From Sphingobacteriales bacterium (GTDB lineage: Bacteria > Bacteroidota > Bacteroidia > Chitinophagales > Chitinophagaceae): a stretch of DNA of 64,000 nucleotides. A model generated the notes under the pieces. That model was not told the DNA's origin, did not search any database, and saw only the letters and a list, made by a program, of their open reading frames with translations. The stretch covers positions 74,501-138,500 of the forward strand of contig JAAXIF010000020.1 of assembly GCA_012270485.1 (NCBI GenBank), given 5' to 3'. Positions within the stretch are counted from its first letter, which is position 1. Every line of letters begins with the position of its first letter. The position numbers were made by a program, and so were the translations under genes. Positions 9,833 to 19,092 of this stretch are shown piece by piece.

Positions 9833-11005
9833 TTAGTTGACTGAACGAATCTGGCCATCCATTTTTCGGATGAAATACAGTTTTTTATTCTCTAGATAAT
9901 CTACAGCATTGGGGTTATTGCTATAGGGTTTTACAGGCTGCAGATCAAACTCATTAAAGAGCTTCAAACTTTTATCAGAGAGATTTTTCATCAGTAAACC
10001 TTCATATTTAATCAACAGTTTAGTAAAACGATACATGGCTTCAAATCCCTTAAAAACCATGTCACTAGGTCTACCTGAAAATTTGTTTCGATAGGTGTTG
10101 GTAATATCCAATCCAATCTTATCTGTTCTGATGAAATGATACGGTGTGGTATAAACTATTTCTATATTTCTATCAACACCCCTCAATGCATCCCATGTAG
10201 GCATACCAATGGCGATACTTCTATATTTTTTGGATTCACTCAATGATTTTACAAGATTGATTCCAAAATTTTCATTCAGTGTGCCACAGATCACAATATT
10301 TTGTCGACTGCTATCTAAATAGCTAATCACCTGACTTGTGGTAAAGCTATCTGTTAGTTCAACAGTTTTGATTTTTAAAGGAATCGATTTCGAACTTTTA
10401 GCAATCTCAGCAAAACTGTTCTGAATCATATCTTCTACCGCACCTTTTCTTCTGAACATCGTCATAGTGCTAGTGGGGTAGACTCTTTGTAAATAAGTAT
10501 ACAAACCTTCCAGATGTGTTCTTAATGTTGGATTGATAAGAATGAAATAGGGATTTTCAGTAAGCCCTGCGTCATTGGGATATGTAGCGGAGATCAATGG
10601 TATTTCATGTTCTAATGCAAAGTCAGCCAACGGTTTGATCTCATTTCTGTTATTGAAAGAGGCAATGATCAAAGAAACATCTGCAAGTGTAGAATCAAGA
10701 ATTGCATTTTGAGTACTGCCTTTTATACTTTTTGAATCGTAGAAAACTACTTCAATCGGTAATTTTTCTGCATTGAGGGAATCAACAGCTAACATGATGC
10801 CATTGTAAAAATCGAGACCCGGCATCATATAGCGAGGGAGTATTTGGTTGCTGAGACGATAGTCGCCATCCTGTGTATAAGCCGAGTCAAGGTATACAGG
10901 TGCAAATACCGCTACTTTCCAAACTTTTGGTTGTTCTTGAGCAGAAGCAGAATAGTGACTGATCAGAATGATGAATACAAGTATGAACTTTCTAAGTATA
11001 TGCAT
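9833..11005 (-). CDS. type 1 periplasmic-binding-fold (ABC substrate-binding-like) protein
   Basis: Signal peptide; WKVAVFAPVYLDSAY...LPGLDFYNGIMLAVDSLN; Peripla_BP-like pattern. Confidence 0.7.
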   Translation of the reverse strand: MHILRKFILVFIILISHYSASAQEQPKVWKVAVFAPVYLDSAYTQDGDYRLSNQILPRYMMPGLDFYNGIMLAVDSLNAEKLPIEVVFYDSKSIKGSTQNAILDSTLADVSLIIASFNNRNEIKPLADFALEHEIPLISATYPNDAGLTENPYFILINPTLRTHLEGLYTYLQRVYPTSTMTMFRRKGAVEDMIQNSFAEIAKSSKSIPLKIKTVELTDSFTTSQVISYLDSSRQNIVICGTLNENFGINLVKSLSESKKYRSIAIGMPTWDALRGVDRNIEIVYTTPYHFIRTDKIGLDITNTYRNKFSGRPSDMVFKGFEAMYRFTKLLIKYEGLLMKNLSDKSLKLFNEFDLQPVKPYSNNPNAVDYLENKKLYFIRKMDGQIRSVN

Positions 11006-11034
11006 AAGTGATCTTAACTACTCAAAAATAATGC

Positions 11035-12570
11035 CTATTCCCACTCGATGGTTGCAGGTGGTTTGCTGCTGATATCATAGACCACTCTGTTAATTCCCCT
11101 AACGTTATTGATGATCTCATTGGAAACATGTGCCAGGAACTCATAAGGTAAATGAGCCCAGTCGGCGGTCATACCATCAACTGAGGTAACAGCTCTAAGG
11201 GCAACCGTAAATTCATAAGTACGTTCATCACCCATTACGCCTACACTTTTAACAGGTAATAAAATGGCTCCGGCCTGCCAAACTTGAGAATAAAGACCAT
11301 GAGATTTCAAAGCCTTGATATAAATATCATCAGCCGCTTGGAGTAGAGTTACTTTTTCAGCCGTTACTTCTCCCAAAATTCTGATGGCTAAACCCGGTCC
11401 AGGGAACGGATGACGATTGATCATATCCGCAGGAATACCCAATTCCAATCCTACTTTTCTTACTTCATCTTTAAAAAGATAACGCAGTGGTTCCACCAAA
11501 TCCAAATGCATGGTATCTGGTAAGCCTCCTACATTGTGATGCGATTTAATGGTTTGTGATGGACCATGTACACTTACACTTTCAATCACATCAGGATAAA
11601 TGGTGCCTTGTCCAAGGAATTTTACACCGGCTACTTTTTTTGCTTCTTCTTGAAATACATCAATGAACAACCTACCAATCACTTTTCTTTTCGCTTCAGG
11701 GTCGGTTTTGTCTTTGAATTCATCATAAAAGCGCTGACTGGCATTTATACCGGTAACATTCAGCCCAATCGTTTTATAAGTATCTAAAACTTGTTTGAAT
11801 TCATCTTTTCTCAATACACCATTGTCTACAAATATTCCATGCAATCGATTACCAATGGCTTTACTGATCAAAGTAGCAGCCACCGTACTATCTACACCAC
11901 CACTCAGTGCCATGATCACATGATGGTCTCCAATCTGTTCTTTGAGTTGTTCCACCGTTTCGTGAACAAATGAAGCCGGCGTCCAGTCTTGTGTGCAACC
12001 GCAGATGTTGACTAAAAAGTTGCGGATGATTTTTTTGCCTTCCGTTGAGTGGTATACTTCCGGGTGAAATTGTATGCCGTATAAGGGAAAGGTGTCTGTA
12101 GTATTTTTTTTGAATGCAGCCACGGGAATACTTTCTGTTATTGCAGTGATCTCAAAGCCATCAGGTAGCGCAACAATCGAATCACTATGGCTCATCCATA
12201 CCTGAGATCCGTTGGCCACACCCATCAATAATTGGTCTTCTTTTAGCACTTCCATCTTTGCGCGACCATATTCTCTCTTATTTGATTTATCTACACGTCC
12301 TCCAAAATTCTTAGCAGTTAGTTGTGCCCCATAACAAACTCCCAGTACGGGTAATTGGCTGATCATGGAAGCAATATCAACATTGGGAGCATTCTCTTCA
12401 TTGACGCTGAAAGGAGAACCACTGAGAATAATGCCTTTTAATCCTTTTTCATATTGAAAGGGCTTATGAAAAGGGATGATCTCACAATACACATTGGCTT
12501 CACGAACAGCCCTAGCTATCAGTTGGGTATACTGACTACCGAAGTCAAGAATGAGGATTTTTTCTGTCAT
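11035..12570 (-). CDS. guaA: GMP synthase (glutamine-hydrolysing)
   Basis: [38 protein letters not shown]-terminal PPATIEWE; start refined from ORF start 12630. Confidence 0.97.
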   Translation of the reverse strand: MTEKILILDFGSQYTQLIARAVREANVYCEIIPFHKPFQYEKGLKGIILSGSPFSVNEENAPNVDIASMISQLPVLGVCYGAQLTAKNFGGRVDKSNKREYGRAKMEVLKEDQLLMGVANGSQVWMSHSDSIVALPDGFEITAITESIPVAAFKKNTTDTFPLYGIQFHPEVYHSTEGKKIIRNFLVNICGCTQDWTPASFVHETVEQLKEQIGDHHVIMALSGGVDSTVAATLISKAIGNRLHGIFVDNGVLRKDEFKQVLDTYKTIGLNVTGINASQRFYDEFKDKTDPEAKRKVIGRLFIDVFQEEAKKVAGVKFLGQGTIYPDVIESVSVHGPSQTIKSHHNVGGLPDTMHLDLVEPLRYLFKDEVRKVGLELGIPADMINRHPFPGPGLAIRILGEVTAEKVTLLQAADDIYIKALKSHGLYSQVWQAGAILLPVKSVGVMGDERTYEFTVALRAVTSVDGMTADWAHLPYEFLAHVSNEIINNVRGINRVVYDISSKPPATIEWE

Positions 12571-12688
12571 GGCGCGAAGGTAAATGAAATTTGGTGGTCT
12601 TGGGAGCGTATAAATGGTCATAAAATCCACAGGAATGGTGATGGATTCAGGGGCCTTTTTGATAATTTCGAGGTCTTAAACCAACAAC

Positions 12689-13411
12689 ATGAGAATTTTT
12701 TTCATCACAGTGGCCATTGTTTCCCTGCTCGGTTCCTGTGTATTCATCGGATCAAAACGAGTGAAAGGGAATGGAAATGTTACTGTTGAAGAAAGACCAG
12801 GACTTACCGCTGAGAGAATTCATTTGAAAGGTTTTATGGATGTTGAACTCACCCAAGGAGAGGGAACAATCGTAAAAGTAGAAGCAGATGAAAATCTTCA
12901 AGAATACATTATTACAGAAATGGAGGGAGATGAACTCGTAGTGAAAATGAGAGGTAATATCAACTTTATAACCAGTGAAAAGCTGAAAGTATATATCACT
13001 ACTCCTAAACTCGAGCAGTTAAAGTTATCTGGTTCCGGAAGCATTATTGGCATGAATAAATTTACCGGATCTGATCGATTGAAAGTAAGTGTTTCCGGAG
13101 TGGGCGATCTGCGTTTGGAAACCAATACCCCTGAACTGGATGCCAAGATCAGCGGCAGTGGATCGCTTGTACTTTCAGGAGAAACCCGCGATGCAAAAAT
13201 TCAAATCAGTGGTATAGGCGATTGTAATGCAGAGGAGTTAAAAGCTGAAAACGCTTCTGTAAAGATATCAGGTGGTGGAGATGTTAAAATATTTGCTGAT
13301 TCTAAATTAGATGTATCCATTAGTGGTATAGGATCTGTCTATTACAAAGGAGAAGCAGTGGTATCCCAAAAAGTAAGTGGTAGCGGAGAAGTGAAAAAGC
13401 TAGAGCAATAA
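12689..13411 (+). CDS. head GIN domain-containing protein (DUF2807), lipoprotein-like
   Basis: Lipobox-like LLGSC; repeated SGSG/SGIG beta-helix-type repeats. Confidence 0.85.
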   Translation: MRIFFITVAIVSLLGSCVFIGSKRVKGNGNVTVEERPGLTAERIHLKGFMDVELTQGEGTIVKVEADENLQEYIITEMEGDELVVKMRGNINFITSEKLKVYITTPKLEQLKLSGSGSIIGMNKFTGSDRLKVSVSGVGDLRLETNTPELDAKISGSGSLVLSGETRDAKIQISGIGDCNAEELKAENASVKISGGGDVKIFADSKLDVSISGIGSVYYKGEAVVSQKVSGSGEVKKLEQ

Positions 13412-13414
13412 ATA

Positions 13415-13447
13415 AAAAAAGGTAACTCAATCGGGTTACCTTTTTTA
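13415..13447 (+). terminator. Rho-independent terminator
   Basis: AAAAAAAGGTAAC-tcaatcgg-GTTACCTTTTTT. Confidence 0.75.
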
Positions 13448-13491
13448 TGCAAGGTTATTAACCTTATCCCCGGAATTTTTAAAAGCTGATT

Positions 13492-14679
13492 ATGAACTGG
13501 AAAGAAAGGATTTTATTGATCTTACTGGCAAGCGTCAACTTTACACATATTCTTGATTTCATGGTGATGATGCCTTTGGGCAATTTCTTGATGCCTTATT
13601 TTAACATCACACCCGGACAATTCAGCGTGATTGTAGCTTCTTATAGTATCAGTGCGGCTGTATCAGGCTTTGCTGCTGCTTTTTATGTAGATGGCTACGA
13701 TAGAAAAAAAGTATTGCTTTTTGGATATATAGGATTTACAATCGGTACGCTTTGCTGTGGTATTGCTCCTTCTTATCTGTTGTTGTTACTTGCAAGAATT
13801 ACTGCCGGTTTATTTGGTGGATTGATCGGTGCACAGGTATTGAGTATCGTAGCTGATAGTTTTCCTTACGAAAAAAGGGGACAAGCTATGGGTATTTTAT
13901 TCTCGGCTTTTTCTTTGGCTTCCATTGTAGGTGTTCCTTCTGCTTTGTATTTGGCCGGATGGTTAGGATGGCATTCACCCTTCTTATCCATTGGAGGTTT
14001 GGGTATCATTATTACAGTACTGTTGATGCGTTACCTGCCTTCTATGTCTTCCCATATTCATGGACAAAGGATAAAGCCCATCGTCATGCTAAAAAATGTG
14101 ATGACCAGTCGAATGCAGTTGGTTGCACTGGGTTTATCCGCTGCATTGATGCTGGGTCATTTTCTAATCATTCCTTTTTTGAATCCCTATATGGAATTCA
14201 ATGTAGGATTTACAGATACACAGCGTAATATGATTTACATGGTAGGCGGTATCGCTACTTTCATTACTTCTCCGTTGATAGGTAAGATGGCTGATAAGTA
14301 TGGAAAACATAATACTTTCATGTTCTTTGCATTGGTATCGCTTATTCCCATATTCCTGATTACTAATATGCCAGCCATCAAGTATTACTATGTGTTGATA
14401 GTAACTGGAATCTGGTTTGTATTAAGTACCGGTAGAGGTATTCCAGCCCAAGCTATTATCAGTAATGTGGTGCCGGCAGAGCAAAGAGGTAGTTTCATGA
14501 GCTTTAATGGATCTATTCAACAATTATTCTCGGGAATTGCATCACTCATTGCAGGAATGATCGTCATCAGCAAACCAGACCATACCATTGTTCATTACTC
14601 TTGGGTAGGCTATCTCAGTATAGTGATTGTACTTTTTTCTGTTTTTATTGCGAAGAAGTTGAAGGGATACGAGCAGTAG
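13492..14679 (+). CDS. MFS transporter
   Basis: About 12 hydrophobic segments; DFMVMMPLGNFLMPYFNITPGQFSVIVASYSISAAVSG; DRKKVLLFGY loop. Confidence 0.9.
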   Translation: MNWKERILLILLASVNFTHILDFMVMMPLGNFLMPYFNITPGQFSVIVASYSISAAVSGFAAAFYVDGYDRKKVLLFGYIGFTIGTLCCGIAPSYLLLLLARITAGLFGGLIGAQVLSIVADSFPYEKRGQAMGILFSAFSLASIVGVPSALYLAGWLGWHSPFLSIGGLGIIITVLLMRYLPSMSSHIHGQRIKPIVMLKNVMTSRMQLVALGLSAALMLGHFLIIPFLNPYMEFNVGFTDTQRNMIYMVGGIATFITSPLIGKMADKYGKHNTFMFFALVSLIPIFLITNMPAIKYYYVLIVTGIWFVLSTGRGIPAQAIISNVVPAEQRGSFMSFNGSIQQLFSGIASLIAGMIVISKPDHTIVHYSWVGYLSIVIVLFSVFIAKKLKGYEQ

Positions 14680-14732
14680 TCGATAGACCATAGTCGATAG
14701 TCCATGGACCATGGTCTATCGACTATGGTCTA
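14677..14732. repeat. Heptad-word palindrome filling a convergent gap
   Basis: TAGTCGA TAGACCA TAGTCGA TAGTCCA TGGACCA TGGTCTA TCGACTA TGGTCTA; 24-bp arms (14684-14707 / 14709-14732) with one mismatch. Confidence 0.9.
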
Positions 14733-16463
14733 CTCCAACCTAAACACCGGATACCTCATATGTGCAGGCTCATAGTAAGGTGATTTCTTATATACAAAAT
14801 CTAGTTGTGCATTGGCGGATGCAGCAAACTTTTCATCTGCTTTCTTTTTGGCATCAAGTTCGGCTCTGAGCTCAGGGTGTGCTTGTAAATACGTAGCGGC
14901 AACATCTTCCCATCTATAATTACTATAGCCTTCTTTTTGCTGGAGGATGGCATCAAAAAAATTCCAGGAGAAATAGCTGTCATCGGTTCCAATTTCTAAG
15001 GTTTCAATCAGGAGTCGGTCAGCAGCTTGTCCGGTATAAATGATATAATCTCCTTTTAGAAAACGAATATTTTCTTTTTGTTGCGATACCCGGATGCCTG
15101 ACTGACGATAATGTTTTTCAAATGGTCTGGTAGCTGTTCTATAATCCGTGATTCTGCATACTTCTACTTCAATCACCGTATCTTTCTTCAGCCTTTGCAT
15201 TTCTACGTTGTTGATGGCTAATCTGTCAATTACTTCATGCCATCCTTGTGGAATGATATAGGCTTTAGGTTTACTCACCAACTGTTCACCTGTAAAATAA
15301 TTATAGTACTTGATATCCTTCGTATAGGGTTTTGATCGGTCATAATACATCCTGTTCATGCCGGTTACTTCACTGATCTTTTGAGCAGAAGTATATCCCA
15401 TGAATTTGATTTGATCGAATCGAGTGGTATCTACTCGATAGGTTTGCGGAAATTGCTGTTGCTGTTTTACAGCATCAATGGCTTTTTTTCTGGTTGCTTT
15501 AATAGCCACAGCTTGTTTGGATCCTTCTTCCAGAAATGTTTGCATCAAATCATACGTACTTTTCACGCGCTGGTCATAAGGTTTCAGCATATGTGTCTCA
15601 GGCATAAAGGCCATTGTCTGAAACAAAGCAGCATAACCGCTGCTATACCTAGGTGCATCATAAAAAGCAGTCCAGTTTCTTTCCGGATTTCCTCCTTCAA
15701 AACTTACATACGGAATCAAATTCCAGTTTTTTTGTTCCATTCCTTTATACAGGGAAGGCTCAAAAATATCATGAAGGTATGCACCCATAATTGGACCTAA
15801 CTTATTGTGTTGAGATGTCAGTAATGTCATGGTGTGTTGGTAATCGGCACCATCGCTCACATGGTTGTCTACCAATATATCCGGATTCAAGTAATGAAAA
15901 ATCTTTGCAAACGCTTTGGCATTGCGACTATCGTTTTTAATAAAATCACGATTCAGATCAAGGTTCTGTGCATTGCCTCGAAAACCGTAGCTCTCGGGTC
16001 CATTTTGATTGACCCTAGAAAAGGAATTTCTGTTTAAACTTCCACCAATATTATAAACAGGAATGATTCCTAATACTACATTATCAGGAGCTTTGATTTT
16101 ACCCGTGACCAAGTCTCTTAAAAACATCATACTTGCATCAATACCATCCGGTTCTCCGGGATGAATGCCGTTGTTGATCATGATCACCAGTTTATTTTTT
16201 TTATGCCAAATGGATGGGTCATGGTTTTTATCATTGCTGAATAGTACCAGATGCAAGGGATATCCAGCGTCTGTAAGTCCAAATTCTTTAATCCGGATGG
16301 TAGGAAAAGCAGTATCCAATGCGTTATAGTAGCGGATACATTCTTCATAGGTAATGGTCTTTTTACCTGCTGATTGTTCAAAAACTGTTTGCCATTTCTG
16401 TGCAAATAATTGTTGAAACATAAATAGTTGTAGGAGAAGCAGTAATTTTTTCATTATTTTCAA
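14730..16463 (-). CDS. M14 family zinc carboxypeptidase-like protein, secreted
   Basis: NNGIHPGEPDGIDASM, LDLNRDFIKNDSRNAKA, DNHVSDGADYQ. Confidence 0.85.
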   Translation of the reverse strand: MKIMKKLLLLLQLFMFQQLFAQKWQTVFEQSAGKKTITYEECIRYYNALDTAFPTIRIKEFGLTDAGYPLHLVLFSNDKNHDPSIWHKKNKLVIMINNGIHPGEPDGIDASMMFLRDLVTGKIKAPDNVVLGIIPVYNIGGSLNRNSFSRVNQNGPESYGFRGNAQNLDLNRDFIKNDSRNAKAFAKIFHYLNPDILVDNHVSDGADYQHTMTLLTSQHNKLGPIMGAYLHDIFEPSLYKGMEQKNWNLIPYVSFEGGNPERNWTAFYDAPRYSSGYAALFQTMAFMPETHMLKPYDQRVKSTYDLMQTFLEEGSKQAVAIKATRKKAIDAVKQQQQFPQTYRVDTTRFDQIKFMGYTSAQKISEVTGMNRMYYDRSKPYTKDIKYYNYFTGEQLVSKPKAYIIPQGWHEVIDRLAINNVEMQRLKKDTVIEVEVCRITDYRTATRPFEKHYRQSGIRVSQQKENIRFLKGDYIIYTGQAADRLLIETLEIGTDDSYFSWNFFDAILQQKEGYSNYRWEDVAATYLQAHPELRAELDAKKKADEKFAASANAQLDFVYKKSPYYEPAHMRYPVFRLE

Positions 16464-16484
16464 TTTGAAAATTTATTCAAAGTA

Positions 16485-17165
16485 ATGGAAAACCCGCATA
16501 GTATTCTACTGGTTGAAGATGAAGCCAAACTTGGTTCAATTATTAGGGATGAACTCAGGCGTCAGGGATACTTGGTAGATCTGGCCATTGATGGAAAAGA
16601 AGCAGAAGAGGTATTTCAAAATAAATTATATTCAATTGTTTTACTCGATGTAAATCTTCCGTATAAAAGCGGGCTCGAGCTCTGCAAAGAATTCAGGGCG
16701 GTTAATAAAACGATTCCTATTATTATGTTGACTGCCATTGGTCAGATACAGGACAAAGTAGAAGCATTTGACCTAGGTGCGGATGATTATCTCGTAAAAC
16801 CTTTCCATTTTGAAGAGTTATTCGTTCGCGTTAAAGCCCTGCTTAAAAGAACGGATAAGGGACAAGAAGATGAAAAAATTATTGTCGATGATCTTACAAT
16901 CGATATGAAAAATAAGTCTGTAGTTAGGGCAGGTATGAATATTAATCTTACGGCCAAAGAGTTTACATTACTTACTTTATTGGCACGAAATCGTGAGAGG
17001 GTGATTTCAAAGCAGGAAATTCTAGAAAAAGTATGGGACCTCACATTTGATACAGGTACCAATACCATTGAAGTGTATATCAGTTTTCTTCGGAATAAAA
17101 TTGATAAGCCTTTTGAGCATAAACTGATCCATACCAAACCCGGATTCGGTTATTACATCAAATAA
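16485..17165 (+). CDS. OmpR-family response regulator
   Basis: ILLVEDEAKLGSIIRDELRRQGY receiver domain; C-terminal winged helix NTIEVYISFLRNKID. Confidence 0.93.
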   Translation: MENPHSILLVEDEAKLGSIIRDELRRQGYLVDLAIDGKEAEEVFQNKLYSIVLLDVNLPYKSGLELCKEFRAVNKTIPIIMLTAIGQIQDKVEAFDLGADDYLVKPFHFEELFVRVKALLKRTDKGQEDEKIIVDDLTIDMKNKSVVRAGMNINLTAKEFTLLTLLARNRERVISKQEILEKVWDLTFDTGTNTIEVYISFLRNKIDKPFEHKLIHTKPGFGYYIK

Positions 17166-17173
17166 ATACCAAG

Positions 17174-18547
17174 ATGAGTTTCAAACTCCGTTTTGCCCTT
17201 CGTTTTACAGCTGTAGTGGCATTCATCTTGCTGAGTTGTTTTACTAGTATTTATTTTTTGTATGCCAACTTCCGTCAAGAAGAATTCACCAAGAGATTGC
17301 ATCATGAAGGAGAGGAGTTCTATGGTTTTTATCAAAAACAAATCCGATATCAATCACCGGTAGAACTGGTTTTTTTTGATGAGATCCAAGAGAATATTCT
17401 TGCCGGAGAAGAAATAGTGATATTGGATTCAGTGCAAAAAGTCATATTTACTTATCCGGCTACCCTACAGTTAGGTCTCTATCAAAAAATGATCAATGAC
17501 CTTAAATCTAACAAGGAACTTGAACAGATGGTAGGGGATAGATTTTATGGTAATGTATATTTCCCATCCGATAAAGTGAATGTTTTGATTTCAGGTATTG
17601 ATCTGGTGGGACAACAACAGTTATCCAGATTAATTTGGATTTTGGCTTTAGGATTTACATTGGCATTATTGGTAACGACTGTTCTTTCTTATTGGTTGAG
17701 TAAATCTTTTACCGCACCACTTCTTGAACTAGGTAAGCAAATGGGTGATATTACAGGTAGTGACTTGAAGAAAAGAATTCCTGAAAATGCTCAAATCGCA
17801 GAAGTGAATTTGATTGCTGGAAAATTCAATGCGATGCTTGCAAGACTTGAAAAAACATTTGAGTTTCAACGAAGTTTTGTTCATCATGCTTCACATGAAT
17901 TGAGGACACCGTTAGCAACCATGTTATCTCATACCGAATCGGCTTTAAAAAATCAATTGAATGAAGAAGAATACAGAACTGTTCTCGCTTCCTTGAAACA
18001 GGATCAGGAACGTATGATTGAACTCACCAATTCACTCTTATTGATCTCTCAATTTGAACAACAAAGTTTTGATAAAGCATGGCCCGTTTGCAGGGTAGAT
18101 GAGATATTGTATGATAAGATCAGTATCAGCGTGAAAATGTTCCCAGATATCGGTATATCATTGGTTTTTAAGAATACACCTTCATCAGATAACGACCTGA
18201 ATGTTCGAGGTAATGAAGCCTTGTTAAAATCGATGTTCAGTAACCTCATTCGGAATGGCTATCTCTATTCTATGAATAAAAAAGTAGAGATCATACTCGA
18301 ATTTGTTGAAAACGACATCTTGGTGCATGTGGAGACAAGGGGAGAGCACCTCAGTGAAGAAGAGCGAGAAAAGATAATGATTCCTTTTTTCAGGGGGCAA
18401 CAAGCCCGTCAAAAAGCTTCCGGTGTGGGATTGGGATTAACTATTGTGCATCGCATCCTGAATATGCATAAAGGCAGTTTGACGTATACACCCATGCCCA
18501 ATCAGGTAAACAGGTTTACTGTTACTCTACCAAAAGCTACCCCATAA
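17174..18547 (+). CDS. HAMP-domain sensor histidine kinase
   Basis: FVHHASHELRTPLATM H-box; GVGLGLTIVHRILNMHKG ATPase. Confidence 0.93.
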   Translation: MSFKLRFALRFTAVVAFILLSCFTSIYFLYANFRQEEFTKRLHHEGEEFYGFYQKQIRYQSPVELVFFDEIQENILAGEEIVILDSVQKVIFTYPATLQLGLYQKMINDLKSNKELEQMVGDRFYGNVYFPSDKVNVLISGIDLVGQQQLSRLIWILALGFTLALLVTTVLSYWLSKSFTAPLLELGKQMGDITGSDLKKRIPENAQIAEVNLIAGKFNAMLARLEKTFEFQRSFVHHASHELRTPLATMLSHTESALKNQLNEEEYRTVLASLKQDQERMIELTNSLLLISQFEQQSFDKAWPVCRVDEILYDKISISVKMFPDIGISLVFKNTPSSDNDLNVRGNEALLKSMFSNLIRNGYLYSMNKKVEIILEFVENDILVHVETRGEHLSEEEREKIMIPFFRGQQARQKASGVGLGLTIVHRILNMHKGSLTYTPMPNQVNRFTVTLPKATP

Positions 18548-18550
18548 AAA

Positions 18551-18570
18551 AACCAGCCATGGGGCTGGTT
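18551..18570. terminator. Bidirectional hairpin between convergent genes
   Basis: AACCAGCC-ATGG-GGCTGGTT flanked by A7 on the left. Confidence 0.65.
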
Positions 18571-18598
18571 TACTATTTTCTAACGAAAAGCTTAATAA

Positions 18599-18853
18599 TT
18601 AAGCAGTTACGTTTGCTTTCTTTGCTAATTTGCTCTTCAGGTTAGCAGCTTTGTTTTTGTGGATGATACCACGTTTTGCTAACTTATCGATCATAGAAAT
18701 AACGTTAGGCAGCTCTTCGGTATACGCTTTTACGTCAGTACCGGCTTTCAGGTCACGGATGGCGTTACGGGTAGTTTTACCATAATAACGGTTACGATCG
18801 CGACGCTTAGCAGCTTGTCTCACATCTTTCTTAGTAGCTGAATGATTTGCCAT
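18599..18853 (-). CDS. rpsT: 30S ribosomal protein S20
   Basis: MANHSATKKDVRQAAKRRDRNRYYGKTTRNAIRDL... typical S20. Confidence 0.95.
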   Translation of the reverse strand: MANHSATKKDVRQAAKRRDRNRYYGKTTRNAIRDLKAGTDVKAYTEELPNVISMIDKLAKRGIIHKNKAANLKSKLAKKANVTA

Positions 18854-18940
18854 TGTTCTTTTTTTTCAGGACGGCAAAGGTAAGGACTTGAAACCAAAAG
18901 AGGAAATTTTTATCAAAAAAACTCCAAGAAGCCTCATTTT

Positions 18941-18991
18941 GAGCCCCGTACACCCTGTAACTTGTTCACTTGCACCTTGATTCTTGAGCCG
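18941..18991. repeat. Candidate heptad-word repeat (CTTG/CCTG every 7-8 nt)
   Basis: caccCTGtaaCTTGttcaCTTGcacCTTGattCTTGagcc in the rpsT/sucA divergent gap. Confidence 0.45.
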
Positions 18992-19092
18992 AAGTGCTCA
19001 ATTGATTTTCGTCAAAATTTAGACATTTTTTCTGCCTTCAATGACCGATATTTGCCAACCTGTTTATCAAACCAGTTGTATAATCTTTACAC

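Noticed and set aside
12689-13411. Repeated SGSG/SGIG units in the GIN-domain gene as a novel repeat
   Set aside because: Expected beta-helix repeats of the DUF2807 fold.
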